DNA of 43,130 nt, from assembly GCA_027483345.1 (NCBI GenBank), contig JAIXUV010000298.1, positions 1 to 43,130 of the forward strand, in the 5' to 3' direction. Shown here piece after piece: positions 16,541 through 25,238 of this stretch; within the stretch, counting starts at the first letter, position 1; each line of letters opens with the position of its first letter. A model generated the notes under the pieces. The model did no database searches. It was not told where the DNA came from and saw only the letters and a program-made list of their open reading frames with translations. The translations under genes were made by a program, and so were the position numbers. The stretch comes from Verrucomicrobiales bacterium. Its GTDB lineage: Bacteria > Verrucomicrobiota > Verrucomicrobiia > Limisphaerales > UBA9464.

Positions 16541-18358
16541 GTGATTCGAAGCGGCACCTTGGCGGTCCTGTCTTTCTTGGGGGCCATGTTGGACGTGAGC
16601 CTGGCCCAGCCGGTGGTGATCAGTGAAATCCTCTACCAGCCGCCCGGAGGATCGGACTTTGCCGAGGCGGAATTCGTCGAACTGCTGAACCCGGGCTCCA
16701 CCCAGACCCAACTCGGCGGCGCCACCTTCACCGCTGGAATCACCTATACCTTCCCGGCCGGCACGGTGTTGGCGCCCGGCGCCCGAATCGTGGTGGGGAG
16801 GAACCTCGCCCTCTTGCGTTCCCGCTACGGCACCCTACCGGGGCTGATGTCGTCCGCCTTTTCGGGGGCCCTGAACAACTCAGGTGAGAACCTGACCCTG
16901 AGCTCGGCAGCCGGCGCAGTGCTGGCCACCGTCCGGTTTGCCGCCAGTGATGACTGGCCCGTCCGACCCGCGGGAAACGGGGGCTCCGTCGAACTCGTGG
17001 ATCCTCGCGGTTCGCAGTCCGACGCCGCCAACTGGCGTGCTTCATCGGAATACCTCGGAAGTCCAGGCACCGCCGGATCGGGGCCCTTGAACCGCGTGGT
17101 CGTCAACGAACTGCTCGCCCACACCGATCCGCCGCTCGAGGACGCTGTCGAACTCCACAACCGGACCGACTCCCCGATCGACGTCGGTGGCTGGTATCTT
17201 TCCAACTCGATGGAGGATCCCCTGAGGTTCCGGATTCCCGCTGGGACCGTCGTTCCCGCGCGCGGCTTCCGCGTGGTCTACGAGTATCAGTTCAATCCGG
17301 CCAATCCTCCCGCCGGACGCACCGCCTTCACCTTCAGCGCCGCGCGGGGCGACGACGTCGTGCTGCTTTCCGCGGACGCCGTGGGCAATCCCCTTCGCTG
17401 GGAGGATGACCAATCGTTTCCGGCGAGTCCCAACGGCGTCAGCTTCGGCCGCTATCCGGATGGAGAGGGCCCGTTCCTGCTGATGTCTCGGACGAGCCTC
17501 GGCACCGCGATCTCCAACACCGACCCGGAGTTCTGGATCGAGTTCTTCCGACAAGGTGCCGGTGCCGCGAACCCGCAGCATGCGCTCGGACCGGTGGTGT
17601 TCGAACGGATCCGGTATTCGGCCACCGCGGACGGGATCGAGTTCGTCGAACTCAGAAACGTCGGAGACATCGAGATGCCGCTCTACGATCCGGCCTACCC
17701 GACCAATACCTGGGGATTGGAGGGGGGAGTGACCTTCCGGTTTCCCGAGGGTCTGATCCTCGCTCCCGGCGGACGCATCGTCGTGGCCAGTACGGCCAAT
17801 GCCGCGGCGGTACGATCCCTCCTGTCCCTTCCGGCCTCCGTGCCTGTGGTCGGACCGTATTCCGGTCAGCTGTCGTCGGAAGGGGAGCGGATCCAACTCG
17901 TCCGACCGGACACCCCTCAGCTCCCTCCGAGGGAGGACGCGGGTTTCGTCCCGTATTACGTGGTGGAGCGGATCGACTACTCCGCTTCTTCACCTTGGCC
18001 CGTCCTTGGAACTCCCGGAAGCCAGCTCATCCGGCGCAGGTCGGTAGCCGAGCCCGGATACTTGGCATCCAACTGGGAAGCCGCGCCGGTGGAGTCGGTC
18101 CCGCCGCGTGTGGATCTGGCGGTCTCGGGATGGAATGCCGGTGTCCTTCGGCTTCAGGCGACCGGTCCGAGCGGGTCGGCCTTCCGGATCCAGTCCGTGG
18201 CGATCTCTGGATCCGGGGTGGTGACGGTCTTGGCGGACTCGGCCACCGGAACCTTTTCGGCGGCCACTGGCGTGGTGCGGCCCGATGGCCGGTTCCGTGT
18301 GGAGGTCGAAGTCCCGGCGGGTTCCGCCGGCGCGCTGTTCCGAGCCTTGATCCCATGA
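16541..18358 (+). CDS. Secreted protein with lamin-tail-like domains
   Basis: A 605-residue exported protein starting at a GTG with a signal peptide (residues 1 to about 22, ending SLAQP). Three lamin-tail-type (LTD) immunoglobulin-like modules can be recognised by the repeated pattern 'VVISEI...EFVELLN', 'VVVNELLAH...AVELHNRT' and 'VVFERIRY...EFVELRNVG', beginning near residues 25, 184 and 345. Each is followed by a 'P.G..L.PG.R.VV' strand. A short beta-rich domain ends the protein. Such proteins are abundant in Verrucomicrobiota and often carry CotH domains, which I do not see here. A cell-surface or adhesive role is possible but inferred. It is divergent from eboE. Confidence 0.8.
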   Translation: MIRSGTLAVLSFLGAMLDVSLAQPVVISEILYQPPGGSDFAEAEFVELLNPGSTQTQLGGATFTAGITYTFPAGTVLAPGARIVVGRNLALLRSRYGTLPGLMSSAFSGALNNSGENLTLSSAAGAVLATVRFAASDDWPVRPAGNGGSVELVDPRGSQSDAANWRASSEYLGSPGTAGSGPLNRVVVNELLAHTDPPLEDAVELHNRTDSPIDVGGWYLSNSMEDPLRFRIPAGTVVPARGFRVVYEYQFNPANPPAGRTAFTFSAARGDDVVLLSADAVGNPLRWEDDQSFPASPNGVSFGRYPDGEGPFLLMSRTSLGTAISNTDPEFWIEFFRQGAGAANPQHALGPVVFERIRYSATADGIEFVELRNVGDIEMPLYDPAYPTNTWGLEGGVTFRFPEGLILAPGGRIVVASTANAAAVRSLLSLPASVPVVGPYSGQLSSEGERIQLVRPDTPQLPPREDAGFVPYYVVERIDYSASSPWPVLGTPGSQLIRRRSVAEPGYLASNWEAAPVESVPPRVDLAVSGWNAGVLRLQATGPSGSAFRIQSVAISGSGVVTVLADSATGTFSAATGVVRPDGRFRVEVEVPAGSAGALFRALIP

Positions 18359-18392
18359 AAAAGGCCGCCCCTCCAGTGGGCGGCCTTGATGT
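18358..18392 (-). terminator. Rho-independent terminator of the ThuA-like gene
   Basis: A perfect 10-bp stem AAGGCCGCCC/GGGCGGCCTT (18361-18370, 18378-18387) with a 7-nt loop. Read on the minus strand it is followed by a run of five Ts. It abuts the stop codon of the convergent lamin-tail gene and ends the ThuA-like transcript. Confidence 0.85.
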
Positions 18393-18410
18393 GCGAAAGC
18401 GTTCGAGGGA

Positions 18411-19388
18411 TCAGTGCAGCTCGTGCGACTCCACCTTCACGCCCTTCTTGTAGCCCTTGAATCCGAACGGTGACGGATCGAACTCGCCGACTGGGGTGAC
18501 ATCCGCCGACTTCGGCACCTCGAGTCCCGTGAGGTGGTACGCGGCGTTCACGAAGAGGCGACGGAGATCGTCGCTACGCATGTCGCTGGCCGCACCGATC
18601 GTGGAGGCGAGGATCTTGGAGGTTGCGCCCGTCGGGGTCTTGTAGTCCCGGAGCCAGACCAGAGGCATCACGGCCTTCTTCAGGTTGGGCGGATCGGTCG
18701 GCTTCATGCCGGTCAGCACCTGTCCGTGAAGAAGCACCGTCGTGTCGGACGGGAAGTCGGGGTTCACACCGTAGACGTCGGTCGGCCCGAAGACGTCGTT
18801 CACGCCGCGCAGGAGCGGGTGACTGCGGTTCTTGCCGTCGATCACGCCCCGGGTGGCCTCGCGACCGTGGTCACCATGATGGTAGGTCCAGGTCTCACCG
18901 ACCGTCATGCCACCAAATCCGCCACCCTTCGCGGTCCACGAGTACTTCGCGAACGGGCTCTGCTTGTTGCGCTCGTAGTTGAAGGAATGGGTTGCGGTGC
19001 GCAAAACCATCATGGGCTTCCCGGAGTCCAGGTAGGCCACGAACTTCGCCATGTCCTCGTCGGGAAGCTCACGGAAGCGGAACTGGTTGATGACGAGATC
19101 GGCGCCGGCGAGCAGGTGCATGCCGGGCACGTTCGTCTGGTTGTCCGGATTGATCGTACCGTCGGGATCCTGGCTGAAGAGGACGGTGCAACGGAATCCA
19201 TGCCGCTGGCTGAGGATCTTGCCGAGCTGGGGCAAACCCTCCTCGGACCGGTATTCCTCGTCCCCGCTGAGCATCACCACGTGCTTGCCATTCGAGGTTC
19301 CCGCCTTGGGTTCATAGGTCACCCATTGGGCGGCTTGGGCGTAGAGGCCGGTGGCTACCAGCATCGCGGAGGTCAGGAATGATTTCAT
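18411..19388 (-). CDS. Secreted ThuA-like domain protein
   Basis: A 325-residue exported protein with a ThuA-like (type-1 glutamine-amidotransferase-fold) domain, a family abundant in Planctomycetota and Verrucomicrobiota. The signal peptide spans residues 1 to about 20 (MKSFLTSAMLVATGLYAQA). The domain shows HVVMLSGDEEYRSEEGLPQL, LLAGADLVINQFRFRELPDE, GKPMMVLRTATHSF and YHHGDHGREATRGV. A role in sugar or trehalose-related metabolism is suggested by the family name only; the enzymatic activity is unsettled. The ATG at 19388 is preferred to one nine codons upstream because it starts the signal peptide. It is followed by a clear terminator. Confidence 0.85.
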   Translation of the reverse strand: MKSFLTSAMLVATGLYAQAAQWVTYEPKAGTSNGKHVVMLSGDEEYRSEEGLPQLGKILSQRHGFRCTVLFSQDPDGTINPDNQTNVPGMHLLAGADLVINQFRFRELPDEDMAKFVAYLDSGKPMMVLRTATHSFNYERNKQSPFAKYSWTAKGGGFGGMTVGETWTYHHGDHGREATRGVIDGKNRSHPLLRGVNDVFGPTDVYGVNPDFPSDTTVLLHGQVLTGMKPTDPPNLKKAVMPLVWLRDYKTPTGATSKILASTIGAASDMRSDDLRRLFVNAAYHLTGLEVPKSADVTPVGEFDPSPFGFKGYKKGVKVESHELH

Positions 19389-19753
19389 CGGGAGTAGGTG
19401 GAGGGATTGAAACAACGTTCACGCCCATCGACCAGCCCCGGATGCGGCAGATTCAATCCGACAGCCCGGTTCCACCTGTGCCACCCGGCACCTTCCGGTG
19501 GGGCTCCGGTGTGTCAAAGGTGGCACAAACCGCCCCGCGTCATGGCATCTGTACGGGTTCCGGACCTGGTAATGGGCCCCAAAAACGGGCTTGAGGCGGC
19601 CAATTGCGGTGCAGGTGGCGGGTGGGGAAGAGCTGGCCCCGAGGCTGCTTAACAGGTGCAAACAAACCGGAACCCCACGTGTCCGGCGTGGAATCCGCGA
19701 GGCCGGTTTCCAGTGAACAATTGCGGTTCGGTGGACTCCAAACAGCAACGATC
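19389..19753. other. 365-bp divergent spacer upstream of the sigma factor
   Basis: No gene is seen. A 9-bp inverted repeat TGTGCCACC (19477-19485) and GGTGGCACA (19519-19527) with a 33-bp interior lies between the divergent ThuA-like and sigma-factor genes. It might be an operator or a leader hairpin for either gene. AACAATTGCG and GGCCAATTGCGG sequences occur later in the spacer, but no convincing promoter could be assigned. Confidence 0.4.
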
Positions 19754-20899
19754 ATGAAGGCGAACTCCAAGTCGAAGGCCAAGAACGCATCCTCCCGCGG
19801 CGCCACCCGTCGTCGTGAGGTCCGGCGACGGAAGGAGGCTTCCTGTTCCCAGGCGGCCAAGGCGGCGAAGCTGCCGGTTTCTCGTCGCCGCGCCGGCGTC
19901 AAGACCGTGGTCGCGGCGGCCAAGCCGTCGACTCCGGTTCCGCCAATCGAGGTCATCATCCCGGTCGAGACCTTGGCAACCTCGCGGACGATCCCGGTGA
20001 AGACGGAGCACGTGCCCGCGGCGGCCCGCATGCCCAAGGTTCCCGAACCCGTCCTTCGCGGCATCTGGGATGAACACTCCTCGCTCCGGCTCTACCTGCG
20101 GGATGCGGTGGAGACCCCGCTGCTTTCGCCGCAGGAGGAGATCGAGTTGGCGAACAGGATCCAGCGCGGAGACGACGCGGCCCGCGAACACATGATCCGC
20201 GCGAACCTCCGTCTGGTGATCAAGATCGCCCGCGAGTACGAGGACTACGGACTGCCCCTGCTCGACCTCATCAACGAAGGCAACATCGGCCTGATGCGGG
20301 CGGTGGAACGCTTCGACCCGACCCGCGGGGCCAAGCTCTCCACCTATGCCGCATGGTGGATCAAGCAGTCGATCAAGCGCGCCCTCTCCAACCAGTCCAA
20401 GTCCATCCGCCTTCCCATCCACATCGTCCAGGAACTGGCCCGGATGAAGAAGGCGGAGGTCCGGCTCGAGGCCGAACTCGGCCGCCCGGCGACCGACGTC
20501 GAACTGGCTTCGGAACTCGAGGCGCAGGTCGAGGACATCACCCGCTGGCGCGAGGCGGCCGCCATCGGTGCCACGTCGCTCGACGCCCCGCTGGGATCCG
20601 ACCCGGATTCCAACCGCATCGCCGACATCATCGCCGACGAGGCCGCGGTGATGCCTTGGGCCGGCGTGAGCGAAGAGAGCAATGCGGAACTCGTCCGGGA
20701 GCTTGTGGGAACGCTGAACCGCCGCGAGCAGGTGATCCTGAACCAGCGCTTCGCGCTGGAGGGCGGCGAGCCGCGCACGCTGGAGGAGATCGGGGCCGAC
20801 TTCGGCCTCACCCGCGAGCGCATCCGCCAACTGGAGGCCGCGGCCCTGAAGAAGCTGCGCGACCGCTACCGCACCCGCGAATCCATGGCCGAGGCCTGA
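19754..20899 (+). CDS. Sigma-70 family RNA polymerase sigma factor (RpoD/RpoS-like)
   Basis: A 381-residue group 1/2 sigma factor. Region 1.2 begins near residue 112 (LRLYLRDAVETPLLSPQEEIELANRI). Regions 2.1-2.4 follow (ANLRLVIKIAREYEDYGLPLLDLINEGNIGL; FDPTRGAKLSTYAAWWIKQSIKRAL), then region 3 (RLPIHIVQELARM) and region 4 with LNRREQVILNQRFAL and the helix-turn-helix TLEEIGADFGLTRERIRQLE. The first 100 residues are unlike the acidic region 1.1 of RpoD: they are Lys/Arg/Ala-rich and probably disordered. Length and lack of a large non-conserved region favour a group-2 (RpoS-like) factor. It is followed by a strong terminator, so it is probably monocistronic. Confidence 0.93.
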   Translation: MKANSKSKAKNASSRGATRRREVRRRKEASCSQAAKAAKLPVSRRRAGVKTVVAAAKPSTPVPPIEVIIPVETLATSRTIPVKTEHVPAAARMPKVPEPVLRGIWDEHSSLRLYLRDAVETPLLSPQEEIELANRIQRGDDAAREHMIRANLRLVIKIAREYEDYGLPLLDLINEGNIGLMRAVERFDPTRGAKLSTYAAWWIKQSIKRALSNQSKSIRLPIHIVQELARMKKAEVRLEAELGRPATDVELASELEAQVEDITRWREAAAIGATSLDAPLGSDPDSNRIADIIADEAAVMPWAGVSEESNAELVRELVGTLNRREQVILNQRFALEGGEPRTLEEIGADFGLTRERIRQLEAAALKKLRDRYRTRESMAEA

Positions 20900-20924
20900 T
20901 CGGCGATTCCAGCCGGTTTCGTTG

Positions 20925-20962
20925 ACGGGGGACGATGGCGAAAGCCGTCGTCCCCCGTTTTC
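20925..20962 (+). terminator. Strong rho-independent terminator
   Basis: A 15-bp stem with one T.G pair (20925-20939 with 20944-20958), a GAAA tetraloop and a TTTTC tail. It separates the sigma factor gene from the convergent RND transporter gene. Confidence 0.92.
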
Positions 20963-20992
20963 TGGCCGCCTCCGTTTTCCGACGGCCGGAGT

Positions 20993-23893
20993 TCACTGCG
21001 CTCCGCGCCGGTCACCCTTCAACGTCAGGATCGCCGGCAACATGGTGAGGCCGGCGACCATGCAGGTAGCCGTTCCCACCGCCATCACCCAGCCGAGGCT
21101 GCGGATGCCCTGGTGGTCGGCGATGATCAGGCTTCCGAAGCCCGCGATCGTGGTGAGGCCGGAGATCAGGACGGCCTTGCCGGTGCTCTTGGCGAGAAGG
21201 CTCGGATTCCGTTCCTCGGCGAAGCGGTTCAGGATGTGGATCCCGTTCGTCACGCCGATGCCGATCACCAGCGGCAGCGTCATGATGTTGGCCGGATTGA
21301 AGGGAATGCCGGTCCAACCCATGAATCCGACCATCCATACCGTCCCGATCGCGACCGGGAGCAGCGACAGCAGGACCTGCGACAGGGAGCGGAAGTGGAT
21401 GAAGACAAGCACCACGATCGCGCCCAGCGCCCACCAGGCGGCCTCGATGTAGGAGACTTTCAGCAGTTCGGTGTAGTAGTAGAGCTGCACCGGGGTCCCG
21501 GTTGCGGTCGGCGCGACCGTCTGCAGGTCACGGACGAACGCCTCCTGTGCGCTCCGCTCCCAGACGTCCTCCTTCGGGTACACCTGGATGAGGTGTTTCC
21601 CGTGGATGCCGATGAACCGGTTCCGCAGGGCCATCGGAAGGTCCTCGGTCCGGAGTCCGCCCTCCACCGTCTGACCTTGCAGGATGGCGAAGGTGTCCCG
21701 GATGTCGTCGAACAGCGCCTTCTGGAAGGCGCCCAGTTTCCGTGCGTTGGCGTTGGTGTTGCCCCGGAACATCGCGACGCGGAGTTCGGTGATCGCGTCG
21801 CGCAAGGCGATCAGGTTGGTGTGGAGTGCCCGTTCTTCCGGAGCGGTCCGGACCACCTCGTCCGCGGCAAGTCCCAGCAGTCCGCCCAAGCCCCAGAGTC
21901 GGCTGCTGAGCCCGCCGAGGTCCGCCGGCCCGGCCGAAGGTCGTTCGAAACGGATCGGACGGGATTCCTCGGCGATCTCGCGGATCAACGGCGCCTTGGC
22001 CTTCGTGTCCTGTCCGAGGAACTGGACCATCGAATCCGTCCCGGCGACGGTCGGCAGCGCCCGCAGCTTCGGCTCCAGCGCGGCCGCCTCGGCTTCCGAA
22101 TCGACCATGACCGCGCCGAAGAGGACCGACTTCGCCCGTTCGTCGCTGCCGGGTCGGATCCGGGTCGCCTCGATCAGCTTCTTCTCGAACACCACCGCCG
22201 AGAGCCCGTCGCTCTGCATGTTCAGGAGGTTGTAGTCGAACGTCACCGACGGGATCCGATAGGCCGCGAACAGGCTCAGGGCCGTGGTGATGCCCAGCAC
22301 CAACCACGGCCGGTCGAGCCAAAGCCGCTCGAGTTGCGCGCGGCGGTCCGGCTTCTCCGCGTCGGTGTTCTCCGGATGCCGGCGCGCCGCCCCGGCCGCC
22401 ATCCGCCCCGCGACATGGTCCAGGTGCAGTTGACGTCCCTTTTTCAGCAGCAGGACCGGCAGCACCGTCATCATGGGCACCAGGCAGATCAGCAGCGCCC
22501 CACCGGTGATCACACCCATTTCCTGGATTCCCCGGAAGTCGGTGAACGACATCGCGAGGAACGCGCCGGCGGTGGTGAAGCATCCCGTGAAGATGCCCTG
22601 GCCGGTGTTCACGACGGCCCGGTTCAAGGCCTCCAGGTCGGAGGCGCCTTGGCGGAGTTCCTCCTCGAAACGGGTGATGAGATGCACGCCGAAGTCGATG
22701 GCCAGGCCGATCAACATCGGCACGAAGGTGATCGTGAGGATGTTCAGGTGGCCCACCACCACGGTGGTGTAACCCATGGTGTAGCAGAGGCCGATCAGGA
22801 GACATCCGACCGCCTTCAGCGGACGTCCGGTCTCGCTGTAGCCCAGGATGAAGATGACCGCGCAGATCACCAGCGACAGGACGGAGGCCACCGTGGAATC
22901 GCGGGTGGACTGCTCCATCTCGTCCACCTCGAGCACGGACTCGCCGGTGAGGCCGACGTTGACCCCGGGGACCTCGCGCGCGGTCTCCGCGACCAGTTCC
23001 CGGAAGCGCCGGACGGCCGCCTCGTTGATGCCGCCCTGGAACCCGTTGCGCTCCATCTCGACCTCCTCCGCCGAGAGCGGTCGTTCCATCCCGAGCATCC
23101 TCCGCCAGGGCGAGGTGCGCAGGTGCGGGAAGTCGTTGGTGCGGGCCGCCCGGGCCTTGGCGTTGACGAGGTAGAGGCGGCCCCGGTCGAAGGTGATGTA
23201 CTTCTCACGCTCCGCCTCGGGACCCGCCGCGAAGAGGGCGTCGACCCCCGGCGAGGGCGGGGTTCCTGGCCGCTGCAGGCTCTCGGCTGCGCGACGGACG
23301 ACGCGTTCCATGGCCGGCAGGCCCTGGATCATCGCCTGGTTGTCGGCGTTGGTGGAGCGGTCGGCCGACCGGATCGTGAGGCTGATCTGGTGGAAGAGCG
23401 ACTCGAGGTTCGTGGCCGAGGAAAAGCGCCCGATGAACGGCCGGGCCTCGCGGAGGGCCCGGAGCAGCTCCCGCAGATCCGGCTCGGGAACGAACAGGAG
23501 CGCCTTCTTGCCCAACATGGTGAGGTCGCCCTTGTAGAAGACGTCGGTGAAGAGGTTGGTGGGTGATGTGAGGGTGGATTCCGCTTCGAGCTTCGACCCC
23601 AGCCGCTCGACGAACTGCCGGTTCTTCTCGAGGTGGTCGCTCTCGACCACCGCCACCAGGTCGTCCTGGGCGGGGAACTCCGCTTTGAAGCGCAGGAAGT
23701 TGCGGTGGTACTCCTTCTCGGATCCGACCAACGCGTTGCGGTCCGTGTCGAACTCGAGCCGGAACACGGTGATCCAGACGCAGGCGAAGGCCAGCAGCAG
23801 CTGCGGCCAGACGTAGAGCCAGCGTCTCCGGTAGAGCGACGAGGCCAGTCTGGAAAGCAGGCGTACTGCGATCGATGGTTTCGGTTCCGACAT
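20993..23893 (-). CDS. MMPL/RND-superfamily transporter, HpnN-like
   Basis: A 966-residue RND-type membrane protein with two repeats, each a transmembrane helix, a large periplasmic loop and a five-helix block. The first helix is at about 25-43, the first block at about 335-500 with GLAIDFGVHLITRFEEEL, and the second block after about 800 with MTLPLVIGIGVTNGIHILNRF. This architecture and these signatures match the MMPL family, and particularly the hopanoid-associated transporter HpnN. Likely cargo is a lipid or polyprenyl-type compound, but no hopanoid genes are visible here. It follows a glycosyltransferase and a 28-residue ORF on the same strand with almost no spacing. Confidence 0.88.
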   Translation of the reverse strand: MSEPKPSIAVRLLSRLASSLYRRRWLYVWPQLLLAFACVWITVFRLEFDTDRNALVGSEKEYHRNFLRFKAEFPAQDDLVAVVESDHLEKNRQFVERLGSKLEAESTLTSPTNLFTDVFYKGDLTMLGKKALLFVPEPDLRELLRALREARPFIGRFSSATNLESLFHQISLTIRSADRSTNADNQAMIQGLPAMERVVRRAAESLQRPGTPPSPGVDALFAAGPEAEREKYITFDRGRLYLVNAKARAARTNDFPHLRTSPWRRMLGMERPLSAEEVEMERNGFQGGINEAAVRRFRELVAETAREVPGVNVGLTGESVLEVDEMEQSTRDSTVASVLSLVICAVIFILGYSETGRPLKAVGCLLIGLCYTMGYTTVVVGHLNILTITFVPMLIGLAIDFGVHLITRFEEELRQGASDLEALNRAVVNTGQGIFTGCFTTAGAFLAMSFTDFRGIQEMGVITGGALLICLVPMMTVLPVLLLKKGRQLHLDHVAGRMAAGAARRHPENTDAEKPDRRAQLERLWLDRPWLVLGITTALSLFAAYRIPSVTFDYNLLNMQSDGLSAVVFEKKLIEATRIRPGSDERAKSVLFGAVMVDSEAEAAALEPKLRALPTVAGTDSMVQFLGQDTKAKAPLIREIAEESRPIRFERPSAGPADLGGLSSRLWGLGGLLGLAADEVVRTAPEERALHTNLIALRDAITELRVAMFRGNTNANARKLGAFQKALFDDIRDTFAILQGQTVEGGLRTEDLPMALRNRFIGIHGKHLIQVYPKEDVWERSAQEAFVRDLQTVAPTATGTPVQLYYYTELLKVSYIEAAWWALGAIVVLVFIHFRSLSQVLLSLLPVAIGTVWMVGFMGWTGIPFNPANIMTLPLVIGIGVTNGIHILNRFAEERNPSLLAKSTGKAVLISGLTTIAGFGSLIIADHQGIRSLGWVMAVGTATCMVAGLTMLPAILTLKGDRRGAQ

Positions 23894-23896
23894 GGA

Positions 23897-23983
23897 TCAG
23901 GAGGCCTGAAGGTAGGTCATGAGGCCTCCGATGTCTGCCCTTCTTGGGGCGGCCGGCGGTCGGGCGGTTGCCGTCGGATTCAT
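23897..23983 (-). CDS. Possible 28-residue ORF between glycosyltransferase and transporter
   Basis: An ATG overlaps the glycosyltransferase stop codon as ATGA (23980-23983), and the frame ends TGA only three bases before the transporter ATG. The encoded peptide is 28 residues, begins MNPTATARPPAAPRR and ends GGLMTYLQAS. It has no recognised domain. Its exact fit to the gap suggests translational coupling, but an 84-nt frame can arise by chance in GC-rich DNA. An inverted repeat GGAGGCCT/AGGCCTCC (23900-23907, 23922-23929) lies within it. Confidence 0.3.
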   Translation of the reverse strand: MNPTATARPPAAPRRADIGGLMTYLQAS

Positions 23984-25140
23984 GGAAGTCGGACTAGGAG
24001 CCGCTGGGCCACGACGTCCCAGGAATACGCCTCGCGATAGGCCTCCTTGGCGAGATGGGAGATCCCGAGGCGTTCCGGCGCGGAGGCCAGCAGGCGGACT
24101 GCTTCCTTCTGGTAGGCGCGGGGATCGGCCGCGTCGACCGAACGGAGGAACCGGGCGGCCCGCAACGTCTCCCCGGTGCTGGGGCCCACGGTGGTGAGGA
24201 TCGGGGTCCCGTGGGCCAGGCCGGCGGTGATCGTGGTACGGCGTTCGGCGACCCCGTCGGAGAAGGGGAGCAGGAGAAGGTCGACGGCCTGCAACGCCCG
24301 CGAGACGGAGGCGGCATCCAGGAAACCAAGGGGCCGGTAGTACGGTTTCTCCTCCGGCGACAGGACCGGGGACGGCTTACCGCCGATCACGGCCAGCGCC
24401 GTCGGGATGCCCGCGCTCCGGGCCGCGCGCCAGGCGGCGAAGACCCAGTCCGGCTGCTTCGCGGCGTTGAGGGTTCCGAAGTAGGCGAGGACCGTGGTCT
24501 CCGGCGGCAGCCCCAGTTCCGCCTTCCAACGCGTCCTATGGTCCGGGGGCACCGGCATCACCGGGAAGTTCGATGGGGACGGCAGCAGGAAGACGTCGCC
24601 GCCGGGTACGTCCGCCCAGTGGTTGCTCCAGTGTGCGATCCATCCCTCGGTGGAGACCCCCACGGCGTCGACGGATCGACGGATCCGTTTCCAGGCCCAT
24701 CGGTGCCACAGGGCGTAGGCGAGCCAATGCGGCTTCCAATGCAACGGCGCCATGATCTCGTGGGCGATGAGCACCTGACGGCGTCCCTGGCGGCGGAAGC
24801 GTTCCACCAGGTTCGGAACCGCACGGTTGACCCCGCCGCGGCCGTACATGTGGGGCACGTACTGCCACAGCAGTGCGGCACCCGGGGAACAGGCACCGAC
24901 CGCGGCCTCGACCTCCGCGTCGTCGTGCCAATCGGATACCACGGCCCGCACTTCGAATCGCGGGTCCATGGCGGCGCCCGGGGAGGTCAGCACCTGGACG
25001 TCCCGGTGTCCCGCCAAGGTGGCGGCGAGGTTCGCGGTATGGTCGGCGAGTCCACCCGGGGCGGGTGGCATGAGGGGGGAGACGATCACCACCGGAGCCG
25101 GCACGCGCTGATGGAAGCGGAAGGGTGGCGGGTCGGGCAA
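23980..25140 (-). CDS. Glycosyltransferase family 4 protein
   Basis: A 386-residue GT-B-fold glycosyltransferase of the GT4 type. The N-terminal half begins with VVIVSPLMPPAPGGLADHTANLA. The C-terminal, nucleotide-sugar-binding half has TVLAYFGTLNAAKQPDWVFAAW, VIGGKP, a LLLLPFSDGVAERRTT stretch corresponding to the E-x7-E region, and AGLAHGTPILTT. The only nearby start giving the conserved N-terminus is a TTG at 25140, so the exact start is uncertain. Its stop overlaps the next small ORF, and the RND transporter follows, consistent with sugar addition to a compound exported by that transporter. This link is inferred. It is divergent from eboD. Confidence 0.85.
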   Translation of the reverse strand: MPDPPPFRFHQRVPAPVVIVSPLMPPAPGGLADHTANLAATLAGHRDVQVLTSPGAAMDPRFEVRAVVSDWHDDAEVEAAVGACSPGAALLWQYVPHMYGRGGVNRAVPNLVERFRRQGRRQVLIAHEIMAPLHWKPHWLAYALWHRWAWKRIRRSVDAVGVSTEGWIAHWSNHWADVPGGDVFLLPSPSNFPVMPVPPDHRTRWKAELGLPPETTVLAYFGTLNAAKQPDWVFAAWRAARSAGIPTALAVIGGKPSPVLSPEEKPYYRPLGFLDAASVSRALQAVDLLLLPFSDGVAERRTTITAGLAHGTPILTTVGPSTGETLRAARFLRSVDAADPRAYQKEAVRLLASAPERLGISHLAKEAYREAYSWDVVAQRLLVRLP

Positions 25141-25238
25141 CTCCGGGCTCGGCGAGTTTCCTCCGGTTGCCGGATTTCGGACATGCGCTCAAATATTCTT
25201 CGCCGCGCAGCGTCTGAACGTCACTATTTCGACACCGC
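25141..25238. promoter_or_regulatory. Divergent region between glycosyltransferase and eboD
   Basis: A 98-bp spacer with a locally AT-rich stretch (AAATATTCTT, 25201-25210) in otherwise GC-rich DNA. It must drive the divergent glycosyltransferase and eboD genes. Individual promoter boxes are not assignable with confidence. Confidence 0.35.

Noticed and set aside
19519-19538. A possible sigma-54 promoter (TGGCAC element)
   Set aside because: The downstream element lacks the required GC at the correct spacing from the GG.
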